A stretch of DNA of 64,000 bases from Gammaproteobacteria bacterium (GTDB taxonomy: Bacteria; Pseudomonadota; Gammaproteobacteria; Pseudomonadales; Pseudohongiellaceae): positions 1,054,001-1,118,000 of the forward strand of contig JAWKZW010000001.1 in the NCBI GenBank assembly GCA_041395725.1, given 5' to 3'. A model generated the notes under the pieces. That model saw nothing but the letters and a program-made list of their open reading frames with translations. It was not told the origin of the DNA and ran no database searches. Position numbers and translations under genes: made by a program. Every line of letters begins with the position of its first letter. Position 1 is the stretch's first letter. Of this stretch, positions 8,589 through 17,051 are shown piece by piece.

Positions 8589-8671
8589 GTTGTTACCTCC
8601 TGTATGAGCGGGGAGGTCAGAATATCGCGCGAGGCAGAGGGTTGACAGGGCGCCTTAGAATGAGCGGTTAC

Positions 8672-8719
8672 CCTAAGAAAGGTTCCGCTAAAAAACGGAT
8701 AGCCAAAAAGCGAGCATAA
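8672..8719 (+). pseudogene. Severed 3' end of the lysine-rich cassette gene
   Basis: In frame with the gene at 5607 once the IS66 element and one copy of the CCTAAGAA duplication are removed. It codes for PKKGSAKKRIAKKRA and stops at 8717-8719, sixteen bases before the R'' box of the cassette's attC. Confidence 0.85.
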
Positions 8720-8735
8720 ATATGTTCTTACTCAC

Positions 8736-8797
8736 ACATAACAATCTGCTCAAAACGGGACGGGGCACTGCGCGCCCCGCCCCTTAGCAAGGGCGTT
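8736..8797 (+). other. attC site, interrupted by IS1182 copy B
   Basis: R'' ACATAAC 8736-8742, complementary to the cassette start GTTATGT at 5582. This proves that the two parts on either side of the IS66 are one cassette. The stem is close to that of the attC at 412. GTT at 8795-8797 abuts the IS1182 end. Confidence 0.88.
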
Positions 8798-9786
8798 GAG
8801 GCTGTAGAAAAACCCCTATACCGTTCGTTCTGATATATAATGTAGCCCTCACAGACAAAGAGGCTTTTCTGTTGCCTAACTTCAAACATTACGATTACAA
8901 CCAGTCTTCTATGGTTGTCATCAACTACGAAGACCAGCTCCAGCCCGGTACTTTCGAGCACACCATCCACCACCTGATCGATAACAAGCTGGACCTGTCC
9001 GTTTTTCATCCCAACTACCGCAATGATGACAATGGCCGCCCGGCCTACGACCCGGCGATTCTGCTGAAGATCATCCTCTTCGCCTACTCCAAGGGCATTA
9101 CTTCCAGCCGCGAGATACAGTGGTGCTGCGAGACCAACATCCTGTTCAAGGCTCTGTCCTGCGACAGCGTGCCCCACTTCACCACCATCGCGCATTTTGT
9201 CAGTACCCATACCGATGAGATCGAAGCCCTGTTCGAACAGATTCTGCTGGTCTGCCACCAACAGGGGCTGCTGGGCAATGAACTGTTTGCCATCGACGGC
9301 TGCAAGATGCCCTCCAATGCCGCTAAGGAGTGGTCCGGCACATTCAAGGAACTTGAGGAGAAGCGTGACAAGATCCGGCGTCGCATCCGCCATCAGTTGA
9401 CCGAGCACCGGCGCCTGGACAAGCAGGACCCGGACAACCAGGCCCGGGTTGAGCGTTCGAAACAGACCCTGGAAACGCTCGATAAGGCCTGCGACCGCAT
9501 CGACCGCTTCCTAAAGCAGGCGGCCCCAAGGATGGGACAAGGTCGCCGGCGCACGCAAGGCGCAGGGGCAATGGCGCTTGTATTGCATGGTTCACAATAT
9601 TGAGAAGTTGATGAATTACGGGAAGCTGGCGGCATCACCGTGAGAGGATGAGCGAATATCTGATCGATCTGGGTAAATTCAGATGGAAACGTCAAATACA
9701 AACGAATCGATAAATGGTCATAGGTAGAGAGACAATAATACCAGCTTGGGAAGGCCTGACTTGTCAGTCGGTTTTTCTACAGCCTC
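8798..9786 (+). mobile_element. IS1182-family element, copy B (internally deleted, 989 bp)
   Basis: It has the same perfect 17-bp ends and GTT flanks as the full copies but lacks 827 bp, equivalent to 1230-2056 of copy A. The fusion reads GGCGCA joined to CGCAAGGCG. It shares three marker substitutions with copy G (gccgcTaag, cagttGacc, caggaCccg), so B and G descend from one deleted ancestor. Confidence 0.93.
8872..9603 (+). pseudogene. Truncated, frameshifted IS1182 transposase (copy B)
   Basis: The first about 228 residues match the full transposase, then the 827-bp deletion shifts the frame to TQGAGAMALVLHGSQY and a stop. The catalytic core and cysteine cluster are lost, so the protein cannot transpose DNA itself, although it keeps the likely DNA-binding N terminus and could interfere with the active enzyme. 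Confidence 0.9.
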
Positions 9787-9820
9787 GTTATGCGCCAATT
9801 TGAGATTTGTGAAGCCGTCC

Positions 9821-10258
9821 ATGCACCTTGAAGAGTTGTCGTCGGAGAATTTGGGAGAGGTTCTGGCACTAGAGGTTCGCGAAGACCAAAAGGGCTTTCT
9901 CCCCTCGATAGATTCGTCTATCGAAATGGCAAAGGCATACCCTGATGCCGTTTGCCTAGCAGTTTGTGTAAGTGGCACTGTATGTGGGTTCGCACTTTAT
10001 GGAACCGATGAGGAATCGGGGTCGTGGAAGATATTCAGGCTACTGATAGATAGGCGTTTTCAAGGCCAAGGTTTTGGCCGACGCGCGATGAATCTCCTGT
10101 TATCAAGACTGTGTGCAAAACATGCAGCTCACGAAGTGAGGATTGTCTATAGAGACTCTAATGAGGCCGCTAGACAGCTATATGATAGTCTTGGTTTTAT
10201 CGAGTATGAACGACGTGGCGATAAAATACTTTCGAAGGCCACACTGGCTAGCGCATAA
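9821..10258 (+). CDS. GNAT family N-acetyltransferase (copy 1)
   Basis: About 145 residues with the acetyl-CoA loop FQGQGFGRRAMNLLLSRL (R/Q-x-x-G-x-G) near residue 87 and a C-terminal Y-DSLGF strand-turn typical of Gcn5-related acetyltransferases. The substrate is not predictable. I chose ATG 9821 because the longer frame begins inside the IS1182 end. The stop overlaps the R'' box of its attC. Confidence 0.85.
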   Translation: MHLEELSSENLGEVLALEVREDQKGFLPSIDSSIEMAKAYPDAVCLAVCVSGTVCGFALYGTDEESGSWKIFRLLIDRRFQGQGFGRRAMNLLLSRLCAKHAAHEVRIVYRDSNEAARQLYDSLGFIEYERRGDKILSKATLASA

Positions 10259-10354
10259 CAAACTGTTCCTGAACGACCAAGGACAAGTGTCACGTCGCTT
10301 GCTTGCGCAACCAACGCGCCAATTTACCTTGGCGCCAGAACAAGGGCGTTATGT
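10253..10354 (+). other. attC site (long, 102 bp)
   Basis: R'' GCATAAC 10253-10259 and R' GTTATGT 10348-10354. The long imperfect stem includes ACGTCGCTTGCTTGCGCAACC and GGCGCCAGAACAAGGGC, and its arms differ from the AATCAAATC type. Confidence 0.82.
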
Positions 10355-10367
10355 TGCTGGTCAGATT

Positions 10368-10718
10368 ATGAGTTGGCTACAAATACTAGGAATTGTGTTT
10401 CTCTCGCTTGTAGCGATGTTTTGGTACTTCGATTGGAACACGAAACGAAGTTACAAGCCTACGAAGTCAGATTTGAAAAGCGTTATTGAGCGCACTTTGG
10501 ATGACTCAATAGATTTAGGAAAATTTGATGAGATTTCGAGTGTGCCAATTCACTATTCAGTAGAACTTGAATCTATCCGCAAAAAGTACGTAGAAATTGT
10601 GAACAATCCAAATTTTATTGATCGGGAGATAACGAGAGAGCTGGTAGTCCCTCTCTCACCAGAAGGTAAATCGAAACTTAGAAGGTTGCTGGGTGAGCTT
10701 GAAGCACTCGCAACATAA
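10368..10718 (+). CDS. Small membrane-anchored hypothetical protein (copy 1)
   Basis: 116 residues: an N-terminal membrane helix (SWLQILGIVFLSLVAMFWYF) followed by a soluble charged domain. ATG 10368 follows 14 bases after the R' box. The longer open frame reads back through attC and the previous gene and is rejected. No family is recognised. Confidence 0.72.
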   Translation: MSWLQILGIVFLSLVAMFWYFDWNTKRSYKPTKSDLKSVIERTLDDSIDLGKFDEISSVPIHYSVELESIRKKYVEIVNNPNFIDREITRELVVPLSPEGKSKLRRLLGELEALAT

Positions 10719-10775
10719 CAATCAAACCAAAATAGGATGCGGCTTGCGCCGCACCTATTGTTACGGGCGTTATGC
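10713..10775 (+). other. attC site
   Basis: R'' ACATAAC 10713-10719, stem GATGCGGCTTGCGCCGCACC, R' GTTATGC 10769-10775. Confidence 0.9.
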
Positions 10776-10778
10776 AGC

Positions 10779-10812
10779 TTGACACCGTTGCGCAACACGC
10801 TACACTAAGTGG
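10779..10812 (+). promoter_or_regulatory. Promoter and operator of the HigBA-1 cassette (copy 1)
   Basis: -35 TTGACA 10779-10784, 16-bp spacer, -10 TACACT 10801-10806, then only 6 bases before the toxin ATG, so the transcript should be nearly or fully leaderless. The spacer holds the perfect palindrome GTTGCGCAAC (10787-10796), a likely site for the HigA antitoxin. The same palindrome lies in the same place in the cassette at 33051. Confidence 0.75.
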
Positions 10813-11091
10813 ATGATCAAGTCCTTCAAGCACAAAGGATTGCGCGAATTTTACGAGTCCGGCAAGACTAGAGGCATCCAGGCCCAGCACAGCAAAAAGC
10901 TTAGAATGCAACTAGCTGCGCTAGACTCAGCGAAATCTATTGATGATATGAACATCCCTGGCTACCGCCTACATCCATTAAAAGGCAGCCGAAAGGGGTT
11001 TTGGTCAATTACTGTTAGCGGCAATTGGAGAGTCACTTTCCAATTCTTCGATGGCAATGTGTACATTGTCGACTATGAGGATTATCACTAA
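10813..11091 (+). CDS. higB: HigB-type toxin, HigBA-1 (copy 1)
   Basis: A 92-residue RelE/ParE-superfamily toxin (IKSFKHKGLREFYESGKTRGI, then RLHPLKGSRKGFWSITVSGNWRVTFQF and the ending VDYEDYH). HigB toxins are ribosome-dependent mRNA endonucleases. The toxin precedes the antitoxin, the usual HigBA order. The stop TAA shares its last base with the ATG of higA, so the two are translationally coupled. Confidence 0.92.
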   Translation: MIKSFKHKGLREFYESGKTRGIQAQHSKKLRMQLAALDSAKSIDDMNIPGYRLHPLKGSRKGFWSITVSGNWRVTFQFFDGNVYIVDYEDYH

Positions 11092-11384
11092 TGGGTATGC
11101 ATAACCCCCCACATCCTTGCGAGTTCATTCAGACCACATATATGGAACCATTCGGCCTAAGCTGCCGGTACTTGTCAGAGCAGCTTGATGTAGCTCCTTC
11201 AACACTGAATCGAGTGTTAAAGCAGCAAAGTGGGGTTGGCCCAGAAATGGCGCTGAGGCTCTCAAAAGCGCTTGGGCGAAGCCCGGAAAGCTGGCTTGCA
11301 ATGCAGGATGCTCATGACCTTTGGCAAGTGAAAAGAAGCGTGAAACTAGGAAAAGTGCAGAGAGTCAATCTTGACGCTGCATAA
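11091..11384 (+). CDS. higA: HigA-type antitoxin, HigBA-1 (copy 1)
   Basis: A 97-residue XRE-type helix-turn-helix protein (NPPHPCEFIQTTYMEPFGLSCRYLSEQLDVAPSTLNRVLKQQSGVGPEMALRLSKALGRSPESWLAMQ). It neutralises HigB and should repress the pair through the palindrome upstream. The last codons overlap the R'' box of the attC. Confidence 0.92.
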   Translation: MGMHNPPHPCEFIQTTYMEPFGLSCRYLSEQLDVAPSTLNRVLKQQSGVGPEMALRLSKALGRSPESWLAMQDAHDLWQVKRSVKLGKVQRVNLDAA

Positions 11385-11444
11385 CAATTAAATCAAAAAG
11401 GACGGGCCGCTACGCGGCCCGCTCTATTATTACAGGCGTTAGGC
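11379..11444 (+). other. attC site
   Basis: R'' GCATAAC 11379-11385, stem GACGGGCCGCTACGCGGCCCGC, R' GTTAGGC 11438-11444. Confidence 0.9.
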
Positions 11445-11473
11445 ATCAATCGAATTTATCAAGGAGGCAAAAA

Positions 11474-11893
11474 ATGTCCGTAAAAAATGGTAGTTGCGGG
11501 TGTGGAAATTTAAAATACTCTATTGACGGTGAACCAATAAATTCGCTGTTTTGCTATTGCAAAGAATGCCAAATTCTTACTGGCTCGGATAAATGGTTTG
11601 GGGTATGGATTCCAAAAGATAATTTTAAAATTGTTAGTGGTAGTCCTGTTATCTTTACTCGTAAGGGTAGCTCAGGAAAAGACATGAATTATCTATTCTG
11701 TGAAAAATGCGGAGTAACAATATGCGCAGAAGTTACAGTAGGTAATTTTTATTCAGTTGCCGTATCCACTTTAAATAATTCAAATGAGTTTGTACCAGCA
11801 ATGGCAATTTATACAGCTTCAGCTCCAAATTGGGCGGTGTTTCCTGAAGGAGTGCCTAAGTTTGAAATTTTACCCCCAAACCTGGGTGCTTAA
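11474..11893 (+). CDS. GFA (glutathione-dependent formaldehyde-activating)/CENP-V family protein (copy 1)
   Basis: 139 residues with the zinc-binding cysteine pattern of the GFA fold: CGCGNLKYSI (about 8-10), FCYCKECQ (about 27-32) and FCEKCGVTIC (about 77-84). Family members bind small thiols or act on unknown adducts, and the exact substrate is not predictable. The strongest ribosome-binding site in the array (AAGGAGG) lies 6 bases before ATG 11474. The gene is AT-rich compared with its neighbours. Confidence 0.9.
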   Translation: MSVKNGSCGCGNLKYSIDGEPINSLFCYCKECQILTGSDKWFGVWIPKDNFKIVSGSPVIFTRKGSSGKDMNYLFCEKCGVTICAEVTVGNFYSVAVSTLNNSNEFVPAMAIYTASAPNWAVFPEGVPKFEILPPNLGA

Positions 11894-11895
11894 AT

Positions 11896-12012
11896 GCCTA
11901 ACAAATTGCTCAACCTGAAGCCATACCTCCGCTTCGTTTCGCCCATGCACTGCGTGCATTTTATGGGCTACACTACGCTCCCGGCATGGCTCAGGTTAGC
12001 AAGGCGTTATGT
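11896..12012 (+). other. attC site (long, 117 bp)
   Basis: R'' GCCTAAC 11896-11902, complementary to GTTAGGC at 11438. A long stem follows (CAACCTGAAGCCATACC with GGCATGGCTCAGGTTAG, inner CCCATGCACTGCGTGCAT), and R' GTTATGT is at 12006-12012. Confidence 0.87.
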
Positions 12013-12023
12013 TCCTTTGAGAT

Positions 12024-12371
12024 ATGAAGACATACCCAATGATCAACGACGAAGGAGAGATACACGGTTTCGAGATCGGTAATCTGCTCGTAACCCGTAA
12101 AGGTGTACTGAGAATAGTTGAACGCATTCCCGAAGTTACTGTAACTTTAAAGCCGAAACTATTTGCGCGTCCGCCACAGCATGATGTTTTCTGTCAATTT
12201 CAGTATCAGGGACAAGAATTTGAGATTGAAGAGCCATGGGGTGACAACTCTCGCTACTTAATTAGCGCTGTACCGCCAGGGCCTTGCCCGCAGATGGAGT
12301 TTATTGAAAGGGCTTTTGCCGAAGCGCGGAGTTGGCGGAACATAACAAACAAATCAAAAAGGAAGCGCTAA
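12024..12371 (+). CDS. Hypothetical cassette protein (copy 1)
   Basis: About 115 residues, beginning MKTYPMINDEGEIHGFEIGN and containing FEIEEPWGDNSRYLISAVPP, which reads like a compact beta-rich domain. The frame runs into the attC, so the last ten residues (NITNKSKRKR) are encoded by the recombination site. No family is recognised. Confidence 0.68.
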   Translation: MKTYPMINDEGEIHGFEIGNLLVTRKGVLRIVERIPEVTVTLKPKLFARPPQHDVFCQFQYQGQEFEIEEPWGDNSRYLISAVPPGPCPQMEFIERAFAEARSWRNITNKSKRKR

Positions 12372-12399
12372 CGCGCTCCTATTATTAAGGGCGTTACTG
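12340..12399 (+). other. attC site at the right edge of duplication copy 1
   Basis: R'' ACATAAC 12340-12346, stem GAAGCGCTAACGCGCTC, R' GTTACTG 12393-12399. Copy 2 of this site has GTTATGT instead, because the last bases belong to the next cassette. Confidence 0.9.
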
Positions 12400-12756
12400 A
12401 GGCTTGTGATCAACAGATAAGCCGGCTGAAGTTCAACGCGAGTAGTTGGCTAGACATTCTAAAGAGCCAGCACGTGTTGTCAGGAGCAGCGACTCCGAAA
12501 GGCTCTCCAGCAGCACCTTGGAAGTCATCGCAGAAAAGTGGCGCTGTTCGATACGGGCCATAAGCCAGGCTGGCGACCCGTCGAATCTGGAGTTACTGTT
12601 ATGGGGCGGTCAGTAATTAGCCGCGGTGAATCCGGGAGAGTATCATTTTTTTCGAAGTGGCAAAGAACACGTCAGGAGTAGCCGTAATGGGCCACAGTAA
12701 CCATACTTTCAAAATGGGACACGGCGCTGCGCGCCGCGCCCCTTAATCTGGGCGTT
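12393..12756 (+). other. Cassette without a convincing gene
   Basis: A complete cassette: it opens with GTTACTG and its own attC starts with the complement CAGTAAC at 12695. Between them there is no ATG-started frame of useful length. The longest open stretch, about 57 codons from a TTG near 12450 to a TAA near 12623, has no ribosome-binding site. It may be a decayed gene or may encode an RNA. The sequence is GC-richer than neighbouring cassettes. Confidence 0.7.
12695..12756 (+). other. attC site, interrupted by IS1182 copy C
   Basis: R'' CAGTAAC 12695-12701, stem GGCGCTGCGCGCCGCGCC, GTT 12754-12756 against the IS1182 end. R' resumes as GTTATGT at 14573. Confidence 0.86.
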
Positions 12757-14572
12757 GAGGCTGTAGAAAAACCCCTATACCGTTCGTTCTGATATATAAT
12801 GTAGCCCTCACAGACAAAGAGGCTTTTCTGTTGCCTAACTTCAAACATTACGATTACAACCAGTCTTCTATGGTTGTCATCAACTACGAAGACCAGCTCC
12901 AGCCCGGTACTTTCGAGCACACCATCCACCACCTGATCGATAACAAGCTGGACCTGTCCGTTTTTCATCCCAACTACCGCAATGATGACAATGGCCGCCC
13001 GGCCTACGACCCGGCGATTCTGCTGAAGATCATCCTCTTCGCCTACTCCAAGGGCATTACTTCCAGCCGCGAGATACAGTGGTGCTGCGAGACCAACATC
13101 CTGTTCAAGGCTCTGTCCTGCGACAGCGTGCCCCACTTCACCACCATCGCGCATTTTGTCAGTACCCATACCGATGAGATCGAAGCCCTGTTCGAACAGA
13201 TTCTGCTGGTCTGCCACCAACAGGGGCTGCTGGGCAATGAACTGTTTGCCATCGACGGCTGCAAGATGCCCTCCAATGCCGCCAAGGAGTGGTCCGGCAC
13301 ATTCAAGGAACTTGAGGAGAAGCGTGACAAGATCCGGCGTCGCATCCGCCATCAGTTAACCGAGCACCGGCGCCTGGACAAGCAGGATCCGGACAACCAG
13401 GCCCGGGTTGAGCGTTCGAAACAGACCCTGGAAACGCTCGATAAGGCCTGCGACCGCATCGACCGCTTCCTAAAGCAGGCGGCCCCAAGGATGGGACAAG
13501 GTCGCCGGCGCAAGGAAGTGAAGAGTAATATCACCGACAATGAAAGTGCCAAGATGACCACCAGCAAGGGCACGATCCAGGGGTATAACGGGGTTGCAAC
13601 GGTCGACGGCAAGCATCAGGTCATTGTGGACGCCCAGGCTTTTGGGGAAGGCCAGGAACACCATACCCTACAACCGGTTATCGAGGCAGTCCGGGGACGC
13701 CTCAAGAAACTCAAGATCAACAGGAACCTCAGCAAGACCGGCACGGTAATCACTGCTGATACTGGCTTTGCCAATGAAGCCAACATGAAATACCTGAAGG
13801 ATAACGGCCTCAATGCCTATATCCCGGACAACCAGTTCCGCAGCCGCGATCCCCGCTTTGCGGATCACAAAAACAAGTACGGCAAGAAGCCGGCAGTAAC
13901 CGGCAAGCCCTGGGGCGGAGACAAGAAGAAGGCCGTTATCCCCGGCAGTGAGTTTACCTTTGATGCCAAGGCGCTGGTCTGCATCTGCCCCCAGGGAGAG
14001 ACGCTCAGCTATAACGGAACCCGCACCAATGCCCAGGGTGACAAAGTGGCTTACTTCGAGGGACGCTTATTACAATGCCGACACTGTCCGAGGAAGAAGG
14101 CTTGTATGCACAACCCGGAATCCGCTGACCACCGAAAGGGGCATGGCAGGCAGGTGTCCTTTGTCCTAAAGCAAGCCGGCAAGCGGGAGTCCAGCACCCC
14201 GTATACCGACTGGATGAAGGCCAGGGTTGATAGTGAGCAAGGTAAGGAAATTTATGGGCACCGGATGTCGGTGGTGGAGCCGGTGTTTGGTAATATCGGA
14301 ACCAACAAGGGTTTGAATCGGATCAGTCTGCGAGGCAAACGCAAGGCGCAGGGGCAATGGCGCTTGTATTGCATGGTTCACAATATTGAGAAGTTGATGA
14401 ATTACGGGAAGCTGGCGGCATCACCGTGAGAGGATGAGCGAATATCTGATCGATCTGGGTAAATTCAGATGGAAACGTCAAATACAAACGAATCGATAAA
14501 TGGTCATAGGTAGAGAGACAATAATACCAGCTTGGGAAGGCCTGACTTGTCAGTCGGTTTTTCTACAGCCTC
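12757..14572 (+). mobile_element. IS1182-family insertion sequence, copy C (full length)
   Basis: 1,816 bp with perfect 17-bp terminal repeats; GTT flanks at 12754-12756 and 14573-14575. Same orientation as all other copies. Confidence 0.93.
12831..14429 (+). CDS. IS1182 family transposase (copy C)
   Basis: 532 residues, identical in sequence to the transposase at 548, with the same TTG start and AAAGAGG site. It is intact and a candidate source of active transposase. Confidence 0.93.
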   Translation: MPNFKHYDYNQSSMVVINYEDQLQPGTFEHTIHHLIDNKLDLSVFHPNYRNDDNGRPAYDPAILLKIILFAYSKGITSSREIQWCCETNILFKALSCDSVPHFTTIAHFVSTHTDEIEALFEQILLVCHQQGLLGNELFAIDGCKMPSNAAKEWSGTFKELEEKRDKIRRRIRHQLTEHRRLDKQDPDNQARVERSKQTLETLDKACDRIDRFLKQAAPRMGQGRRRKEVKSNITDNESAKMTTSKGTIQGYNGVATVDGKHQVIVDAQAFGEGQEHHTLQPVIEAVRGRLKKLKINRNLSKTGTVITADTGFANEANMKYLKDNGLNAYIPDNQFRSRDPRFADHKNKYGKKPAVTGKPWGGDKKKAVIPGSEFTFDAKALVCICPQGETLSYNGTRTNAQGDKVAYFEGRLLQCRHCPRKKACMHNPESADHRKGHGRQVSFVLKQAGKRESSTPYTDWMKARVDSEQGKEIYGHRMSVVEPVFGNIGTNKGLNRISLRGKRKAQGQWRLYCMVHNIEKLMNYGKLAASP

Positions 14573-14599
14573 GTTATGTGCATAGAGTAACTATCGAGT

Positions 14600-15085
14600 A
14601 TGAAGATACTTTCACTACACATTAAGGGTACCATCGCAATTTTCGCGGCACTCTCTATCAGCGCCAGTATCGCTTGTACTTGTATGTACATGGGAGTATT
14701 TGAGGAATATTCAAAACTTCACCCAATAGTGGTCAGAGGTACGGTACGCGGGCATGGAGATACACTACCTAATCGTTCTGATTACTTCAAAACAATGACC
14801 GTAACGGTTTCTGAAACAATTAAAGGGAACTTTCCTCATACTTCGTTCGAGTTTTACGGGGATACAGGAATGTCTTGCCTTCGCTACATAACACTTGAAG
14901 ACTACCCTATCGGCAGCGAGCACTTATTCATCCTCGAAAGCGAGGAAGCACTCCAACCTCTTCTAGTTTGCGGAGAGTCATCAGTTCTTATAACTGGGAG
15001 TACTGTCCAGGGGCATTTTAGAGACGCGAATGGATACCATATATATCAACAAGATCTTAATGAATTTATAACCAATTTGAGATGA
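14600..15085 (+). CDS. Secreted TIMP/netrin-like (NTR-fold) protein
   Basis: 161 residues with a signal peptide (about 1-25, IKGTIAIFAALSISASIACTC). The mature N terminus would begin at the C-T-C motif. Later features, VVRGTVRGHG, a MTVTVSETIKG strand, DTGMSC and IGSEHLFIL, resemble the TIMP/netrin-like module in which C-x-C pairs with later cysteines. A periplasmic or surface location is likely. The substrate or partner is unknown. Confidence 0.7.
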   Translation: MKILSLHIKGTIAIFAALSISASIACTCMYMGVFEEYSKLHPIVVRGTVRGHGDTLPNRSDYFKTMTVTVSETIKGNFPHTSFEFYGDTGMSCLRYITLEDYPIGSEHLFILESEEALQPLLVCGESSVLITGSTVQGHFRDANGYHIYQQDLNEFITNLR

Positions 15086-15089
15086 AGGC

Positions 15090-15201
15090 ACATAACAATC
15101 AAGTCAATAAAGGACGCAGCCTGCTCCGCACGGTTTGCGAATGGCTCCGCCATTTTATCGCAAACCGCACTCCACAGACTGCGCCCATTACTAAGGGCGT
15201 T
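15090..15201 (+). other. attC site with nested hairpin, interrupted by IS1182 copy D
   Basis: R'' ACATAAC 15090-15096. Outer arms GACGCAGCCTG and CAGACTGCGCCC enclose an extra hairpin at 15132-15166 (GGTTTGCGAATGGC facing GCCATTTTATCGCAAACC). GTT 15199-15201 abuts the IS end. Confidence 0.87.
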
Positions 15202-17017
15202 GAGGCTGTAGAAAAACCCCTATACCGTTCGTTCTGATATATAATGTAGCCCTCACAGACAAAGAGGCTTTTCTGTTGCCTAACTTCAAACATTACGATT
15301 ACAACCAGTCTTCTATGGTTGTCATCAACTACGAAGACCAGCTCCAGCCCGGTACTTTCGAGCACACCATCCACCACCTGATCGATAACAAGCTGGACCT
15401 GTCCGTTTTTCATCCCAACTACCGCAATGATGACAATGGCCGCCCGGCCTACGACCCGGCGATTCTGCTGAAGATCATCCTCTTCGCCTACTCCAAGGGC
15501 ATTACTTCCAGCCGCGAGATACAGTGGTGCTGCGAGACCAACATCCTGTTCAAGGCTCTGTCCTGCGACAGCGTGCCCCACTTCACCACCATCGCGCATT
15601 TTGTCAGTACCCATACCGATGAGATCGAAGCCCTGTTCGAACAGATTCTGCTGGTCTGCCACCAACAGGGGCTGCTGGGCAATGAACTGTTTGCCATCGA
15701 CGGCTGCAAGATGCCCTCCAATGCCGCCAAGGAGTGGTCCGGCACATTCAAGGAACTTGAGGAGAAGCGTGACAAGATCCGGCGTCGCATCCGCCATCAG
15801 TTAACCGAGCACCGGCGCCTGGACAAGCAGGATCCGGACAACCAGGCCCGGGTTGAGCGTTCGAAACAGACCCTGGAAACGCTCGATAAGGCCTGCGACC
15901 GCATCGACCGCTTCCTAAAGCAGGCGGCCCCAAGGATGGGACAAGGTCGCCGGCGCAAGGAAGTGAAGAGTAATATCACCGACAATGAAAGTGCCAAGAT
16001 GACCACCAGCAAGGGCACGATCCAGGGGTATAACGGGGTTGCAACGGTCGACGGCAAGCATCAGGTCATTGTGGACGCCCAGGCTTTTGGGGAAGGCCAG
16101 GAACACCATACCCTACAACCGGTTATCGAGGCAGTCCGGGGACGCCTCAAGAAACTCAAGATCAACAGGAACCTCAGCAAGACCGGCACGGTAATCACTG
16201 CTGATACTGGCTTTGCCAATGAAGCCAACATGAAATACCTGAAGGATAACGGCCTCAATGCCTATATCCCGGACAACCAGTTCCGCAGCCGCGATCCCCG
16301 CTTTGCGGATCACAAAAACAAGTACGGCAAGAAGCCGGCAGTAACCGGCAAGCCCTGGGGCGGAGACAAGAAGAAGGCCGTTATCCCCGGCAGTGAGTTT
16401 ACCTTTGATGCCAAGGCGCTGGTCTGCATCTGCCCCCAGGGAGAGACGCTCAGCTATAACGGAACCCGCACCAATGCCCAGGGTGACAAAGTGGCTTACT
16501 TCGAGGGACGCTTATTACAATGCCGACACTGTCCGAGGAAGAAGGCTTGTATGCACAACCCGGAATCCGCTGACCACCGAAAGGGGCATGGCAGGCAGGT
16601 GTCCTTTGTCCTAAAGCAAGCCGGCAAGCGGGAGTCCAGCACCCCGTATACCGACTGGATGAAGGCCAGGGTTGATAGTGAGCAAGGTAAGGAAATTTAT
16701 GGGCACCGGATGTCGGTGGTGGAGCCGGTGTTTGGTAATATCGGAACCAACAAGGGTTTGAATCGGATCAGTCTGCGAGGCAAACGCAAGGCGCAGGGGC
16801 AATGGCGCTTGTATTGCATGGTTCACAATATTGAGAAGTTGATGAATTACGGGAAGCTGGCGGCATCACCGTGAGAGGATGAGCGAATATCTGATCGATC
16901 TGGGTAAATTCAGATGGAAACGTCAAATACAAACGAATCGATAAATGGTCATAGGTAGAGAGACAATAATACCAGCTTGGGAAGGCCTGACTTGTCAGTC
17001 GGTTTTTCTACAGCCTC
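15202..17017 (+). mobile_element. IS1182-family insertion sequence, copy D (full length)
   Basis: 1,816 bp, perfect 17-bp ends, GTT flanks 15199-15201 and 17018-17020. It stands immediately left of the second copy of the five-cassette block. Confidence 0.93.
15276..16874 (+). CDS. IS1182 family transposase (copy D)
   Basis: 532 residues, identical to the transposase at 548; intact, TTG start. Confidence 0.93.
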   Translation: MPNFKHYDYNQSSMVVINYEDQLQPGTFEHTIHHLIDNKLDLSVFHPNYRNDDNGRPAYDPAILLKIILFAYSKGITSSREIQWCCETNILFKALSCDSVPHFTTIAHFVSTHTDEIEALFEQILLVCHQQGLLGNELFAIDGCKMPSNAAKEWSGTFKELEEKRDKIRRRIRHQLTEHRRLDKQDPDNQARVERSKQTLETLDKACDRIDRFLKQAAPRMGQGRRRKEVKSNITDNESAKMTTSKGTIQGYNGVATVDGKHQVIVDAQAFGEGQEHHTLQPVIEAVRGRLKKLKINRNLSKTGTVITADTGFANEANMKYLKDNGLNAYIPDNQFRSRDPRFADHKNKYGKKPAVTGKPWGGDKKKAVIPGSEFTFDAKALVCICPQGETLSYNGTRTNAQGDKVAYFEGRLLQCRHCPRKKACMHNPESADHRKGHGRQVSFVLKQAGKRESSTPYTDWMKARVDSEQGKEIYGHRMSVVEPVFGNIGTNKGLNRISLRGKRKAQGQWRLYCMVHNIEKLMNYGKLAASP

Positions 17018-17051
17018 GTTATGCGCCAATTTGAGATTTGTGAAGCCGTCC

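Larger units (their letters stand above)
6047..8671 (-). mobile_element. IS66-family insertion sequence with 8-bp target duplication
   Basis: A 2,625-bp element with imperfect inverted repeats beginning GTAACCG (left GTAACCGTTCATTTTAGGGC; right, read inward, GTAACCGCTCATTCTAAGGC). It is flanked by the direct repeat CCTAAGAA at 6039-6046 and 8672-8679. It holds tnpA, tnpB, tnpC and one accessory gene, all on the minus strand. It interrupts the lysine-rich cassette gene. Confidence 0.95.
9787..12396 (+). repeat. Five-cassette block, copy 1 of a 2.6-kb direct duplication
   Basis: The block from GTTATGC at 9787 to GTTA at 12393-12396 recurs at 17018-19627 with identical length and no difference I could see in the proteins or spacers. 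The right-hand divergence falls exactly inside the R' core (GTTACTG here, GTTATGT in copy 2). The left edge coincides with the right end of an IS1182 copy in both places. Confidence 0.93.

Noticed and set aside
10143..10367. Extended N terminus of the small membrane protein reaching back to 10143
   Set aside because: It would run through the GNAT gene and its whole attC. The ATG at 10368 just after the core site gives a clean signal-anchor start.
11894..12082. ORF of 62 codons after the GFA gene (and its duplicate at 19125)
   Set aside because: It lies in the long attC stem and overlaps the next gene; no ribosome-binding site and no recognisable sequence.
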